A stretch of DNA of 5,056 nt from Promethearchaeota archaeon (GTDB taxonomy: Archaea > Asgardarchaeota > Lokiarchaeia > Sigynarchaeales > SOKP01). The stretch covers positions 1 through 5,056 of the forward strand of contig JAEOUI010000090.1 of NCBI GenBank assembly GCA_016839425.1, given 5' to 3'. Below, piece by piece: positions 2,951 through 5,056 of the stretch. The notes under the pieces are model-generated. The model worked only from the letters and a program-made list of their open reading frames with translations. It ran no database searches and was not told the DNA's origin. The position numbers and the translations under genes were made by a program. The number at the start of each line of letters is the position of its first letter. The stretch's first letter is position 1.

Positions 2951-5056
2951 GAATGAGTTATGACAGACCCAACATGTTTCTCCGCTAATTCTTAGTGCTT
3001 CCCAACAATTTCTACAATAAAAAGCCTTACAATGAGGACATACATACACTTCCCCTTGAACGGGTCCTTTATGCACGACGCACAATAATTCTGGTTCTTG
3101 AATATCAACTTCTGATTCTGTTTGTTCCAATTCTTCTTCTGTTTGATTGATTAATGTTTCGTTGAGTGGAATTAAATCGGTTCCATTTATTTCTGTTTTA
3201 CTCTTGATTTTATGCTCTAATGATTCTGCAAACTTTTTTGGTTGTTCCCAAGTAATTGCTTCGAGTGATTTTTTCTTAGTAATAGAACCTCGACCTTTTT
3301 TAATTCTTATATAACCTATACTTCCTGCCGAAGAAGCGGCAATCACTGTTCCAATGACAGATGCTACGATTATAATAGTAATTATGGGTTCGGAATCTGA
3401 ATCGGGATCATCTGGAGGTGGCTCTATAGATGGATCTATTGGTGGTTCGATAGGAGGATCTTCTGGATTTTCTGGATCTTCAGAAGCACTACTTAGTTCT
3501 ATGGAGTATGCGAAACTGTTATCTATATAAACGCTTGCGAAAGTTAAAAATCCCTCTTGAGCATATCTGTATTCGGTGCGATAATTGCCCATGTAGCTGT
3601 CTGTTGTCTCAATGACAAATCCATCGGGAAGAGCAGTGATTTCACCGTTTGAAATTGGATAATATGTATTATAACTTTCGACAAATTCGGTCCAACTGAT
3701 ATTGTTGCTTACGAACAAGAAAGACAAATATATATTGTTTGGATTATCGTAATTTCTCAAGATATAGGAGTCTAAGGATGTCATTGGTACCTGTTGCCAC
3801 GAATTGTTTACATACTCGCTTTGGTTTACTTGAACATATACCATTTCGTTTACTGGATCTTCGCCGTTGATAAATTCTACTCCAAATCTTAGCTTAGTAG
3901 GTATCATGCTCCCATAACCCAATGAAGCGTTAAAAGTATAATTGTATTCGTAGATGTCTCCCTCGTTGATACTAATATATGATGGTTTGGGTGTATCGAA
4001 ATAATTAACCATTTTAAACAAGGATTCCGTTCTATATGTATAATAATTTTCGTATCTAATCTCAAGACTTTTCAGAAAACCTGCGTCGTTATAACTAACC
4101 ATGCCGTACACTTGGTCAGCTAGATTAAAAAATAAGTAAGCATCTTCAGAGCTGGAGGAGTATCCCGTTGGATATATACTTGGATCGAGAAATTCTCGTC
4201 TCGTGTATAATTCTGGTGGATTTGGGAGGAAGAGGGGGGCAATTTCCGTAAAATTATGCGTATCGTAGTCGAACGGTTCGATTAAATATTCTACTTCGCA
4301 TTCTTTATCTGGGGCTAAATTATAGGGATCATTGCGTGGTGTGCAATTCCACCTCGAATAATTTACCTCCCAATGCGTGTCGTTTTTAATTATCGATGTA
4401 AAATTAATTTTTAACTTGTCGAATTTTGAAATTTCTTCAATAAATCCAAGGCTTTGCCCCCACTCTGGACCTACCAAGGAATTCAACGATTCGTTATCGA
4501 CATTTAAAACGATCCATTCGTATTCCTCTCCTTCATCAAATCCTAAAGAAGTATTTGATAACAACGCAGGCGTTCCAAATTCCATTTCAAAAGCAATATC
4601 GCCTCCCCATGATTTATTTATACTTCGAAAAACGGTTAGAAGTTGCAAAATTCCATCGATATTATATTCCATCTCAAAGGTTAGATAAATGGAATCGTCT
4701 CCGATTACTTTCCGATCGAAAGATTCGAGCCTGATTGTACTCCCTCCAGGAGAAACATAAGGTAATTCATAAAGACCGTATATGAAGTATAGATCCCCGT
4801 TATTTGGTATGATAAAGGGCATGTTAACACTTAAGTTGTGTCGCTCTTGATGATAAAACGGATCCTTGCTGAAATTCAGGGAATCTGATGATGTGGCAGG
4901 TATCGCAGATAGATCGTCGGTTCTATGGGTCCAATTCCAGATCGAATATTCATAGCCTTGATGCGTGGTATTATCGTGAAGGTCGGTTATTTGAATCGTG
5001 CTTTTTTGGGCGATCTGAGTAGGGGTGGACGAAAATCCCATAAATTGCCCCCAATC
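2945..5056 (-). CDS. Modular surface protein with one transmembrane helix and a cytoplasmic zinc finger (N-terminus outside window)
   Basis: At least 703 residues are encoded, open to the window edge. Positions below count from the Met at 5041. The ectodomain (to about 517) has three related beta-rich modules and 17 N-x-S/T sequons. A stalk rich in Pro, Asp and Glu follows (521-552), then a hydrophobic helix (553-577) and a basic stop-transfer stretch with KK and KKK (581-591). The 120-residue inner part has a polar, acidic linker and a C-terminal zinc finger (654-693). The topology is N-out, C-in. That Met is not the true start. The codons before it read DWGQF, so DWGQFMGF matches EWGQSLGF of the second module, and no signal peptide is present. 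By comparison with module 2, roughly 25 more module residues plus a signal peptide should lie beyond base 5056. The function is unknown; the layout suggests a receptor, adhesin or S-layer-associated sensor. I recall similar modules and fingers in Asgard archaeal proteins, not verified by search. Confidence 0.88.
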   Translation of the reverse strand, partial: DWGQFMGFSSTPTQIAQKSTIQITDLHDNTTHQGYEYSIWNWTHRTDDLSAIPATSSDSLNFSKDPFYHQERHNLSVNMPFIIPNNGDLYFIYGLYELPYVSPGGSTIRLESFDRKVIGDDSIYLTFEMEYNIDGILQLLTVFRSINKSWGGDIAFEMEFGTPALLSNTSLGFDEGEEYEWIVLNVDNESLNSLVGPEWGQSLGFIEEISKFDKLKINFTSIIKNDTHWEVNYSRWNCTPRNDPYNLAPDKECEVEYLIEPFDYDTHNFTEIAPLFLPNPPELYTRREFLDPSIYPTGYSSSSEDAYLFFNLADQVYGMVSYNDAGFLKSLEIRYENYYTYRTESLFKMVNYFDTPKPSYISINEGDIYEYNYTFNASLGYGSMIPTKLRFGVEFINGEDPVNEMVYVQVNQSEYVNNSWQQVPMTSLDSYILRNYDNPNNIYLSFLFVSNNISWTEFVESYNTYYPISNGEITALPDGFVIETTDSYMGNYRTEYRYAQEGFLTFASVYIDNSFAYSIELSSASEDPENPEDPPIEPPIDPSIEPPPDDPDSDSEPIITIIIVASVIGTVIAASSAGSIGYIRIKKGRGSITKKKSLEAITWEQPKKFAESLEHKIKSKTEINGTDLIPLNETLINQTEEELEQTESEVDIQEPELLCVVHKGPVQGEVYVCPHCKAFYCRNCWEALRISGETCWVCHNSFK
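2963..3082 (-). other. Zinc-finger domain, B-box/RING-like (C-terminal, cytoplasmic)
   Basis: Four metal-ligand pairs occur in 40 residues: Cys654-x2-His657, Cys668-x2-Cys671, Cys676-x2-Cys679 and Cys690-x2-Cys693. The spacings between pairs are 10, 4 and 10 residues. The first three pairs (C-x2-H, C-x2-C, x4, C-x2-C) match a type 2 B-box, while the last C-x2-C is more like RING or FYVE. Two zinc ions are expected, probably in a cross-brace arrangement. Such domains mediate protein-protein or membrane contacts, and some RING types recruit ubiquitin-conjugating enzymes; which applies here is unknown. The consensus CxxHKGP...CPxC...YCxxC...GExCWxC is one I associate with many Asgard proteins. 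Confidence 0.8.
3311..3481 (-). other. Stalk and single transmembrane helix of the surface protein
   Basis: Residues 521-552 form a low-complexity acidic, proline-rich stalk with IEPP/IDPS-type units. The DNA is a degenerate run of GGATCT/GGTGGT-like units on the plus strand (about 3405-3480). Residues 553-577 are a continuous run of Ile, Val, Ala, Ser and Gly with no charge, followed by RIKKGR, which fits the positive-inside rule with the C-terminus in the cytoplasm. Confidence 0.85.
3491..5056 (-). repeat. Three tandem copies of a 160-190 residue ectodomain module (protein-level repeat)
   Basis: Three sets of markers recur at near-constant spacing. EWGQSLGF at 193-200 matches DWGQFMGF just around the first Met (offset 197). 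Y-S-x-W-N-x-T-x-R-x-D occurs at 32-42 and 228-238 (offset 196). E-G-x-x-Y-E-W/Y occurs at 170-176 and 360-366 (offset 190). A Y-x-x-x-G-hydrophobic-Leu turn occurs at 126-132, 317-323 and 493-499. Approximate modules are: first, window edge to residue 166 (incomplete); second, 167-356; third, 357-517. The third is the most divergent. The repeat is not visible at the DNA level, so the duplication is old. Confidence 0.75.

Noticed and set aside
2963..3082. Canonical RING E3 ubiquitin ligase domain
   Set aside because: The central C-x-H-x2-C of RING is missing and the first pair is C-x2-H; ligase activity cannot be claimed from this sequence.
3311..3481. Proline-rich stretch, hydrophobic helix and basic residues as a sortase or archaeosortase anchor signal
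   Set aside because: Such anchors lie at the extreme C-terminus; here about 120 further residues with an intact zinc finger follow, so this is a true transmembrane segment.
3400..3482. DNA tandem repeat or CRISPR-like array in the GGATCT/GGTGGT-rich stretch
   Set aside because: The units are short, irregular and explained by codons for the Pro/Ile/Glu/Asp stalk; there are no uniform repeats or spacers.
4377..4688. Plus-strand open frame of 103 codons opposite the surface-protein gene
   Set aside because: It is antisense to the second ectodomain module and the end of the first, whose repeat markers show that the minus strand is the coding one.

Overview
The window looks like AT-rich archaeal DNA, most likely from an Asgard archaeon (Lokiarchaeia-like). 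Three observations support this. One gene encodes a group II chaperonin (thermosome/CCT) subunit. There is an Lrp/AsnC-type regulator and TATA-type promoter sequence. A large membrane-anchored surface protein ends in a compact eight-ligand zinc finger of a style that I recall (not searched) as very common in Asgard proteomes. The lineage call is inference; the gene families are read from the sequence.

Layout. Bases 1-81 probably hold the 3' end of an upstream plus-strand gene that cannot be identified. Bases 82-183 are a non-coding leader with a TATA-like element and a 9-bp inverted repeat. A two-gene plus-strand operon follows: an Lrp/AsnC regulator (184-648) and a GNAT N-acetyltransferase (645-1145), which share an ATGA start/stop overlap. 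A 113-base promoter region with two TATA-like boxes and a small palindrome leads to the chaperonin gene (1259-2848). A 96-base, almost pure A/T gap with T-tracts on both strands then separates the chaperonin from a convergent minus-strand gene (2945 to beyond 5056). That gene encodes a type I membrane protein of at least 703 residues.

How the genes relate. The regulator and acetyltransferase are almost certainly co-transcribed and may form a small ligand-responsive unit. The chaperonin has its own promoter region and is probably an independent housekeeping or stress gene. It keeps the main ATPase motifs but has unusual residues at two normally well-conserved positions, so it may be a specialised paralogue. 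The surface protein is unrelated by operon. It has three copies of a roughly 160-190 residue beta-rich ectodomain module, a Pro/Asp/Glu stalk, one transmembrane helix and a cytoplasmic B-box/RING-like zinc finger. This is a receptor-like layout and the most interesting item here. Its N-terminus lies outside the window: the five codons upstream of the first Met already match the internal repeat, so that Met is not the real start.

I see no tRNA, rRNA, CRISPR array, insertion sequence or integration site.
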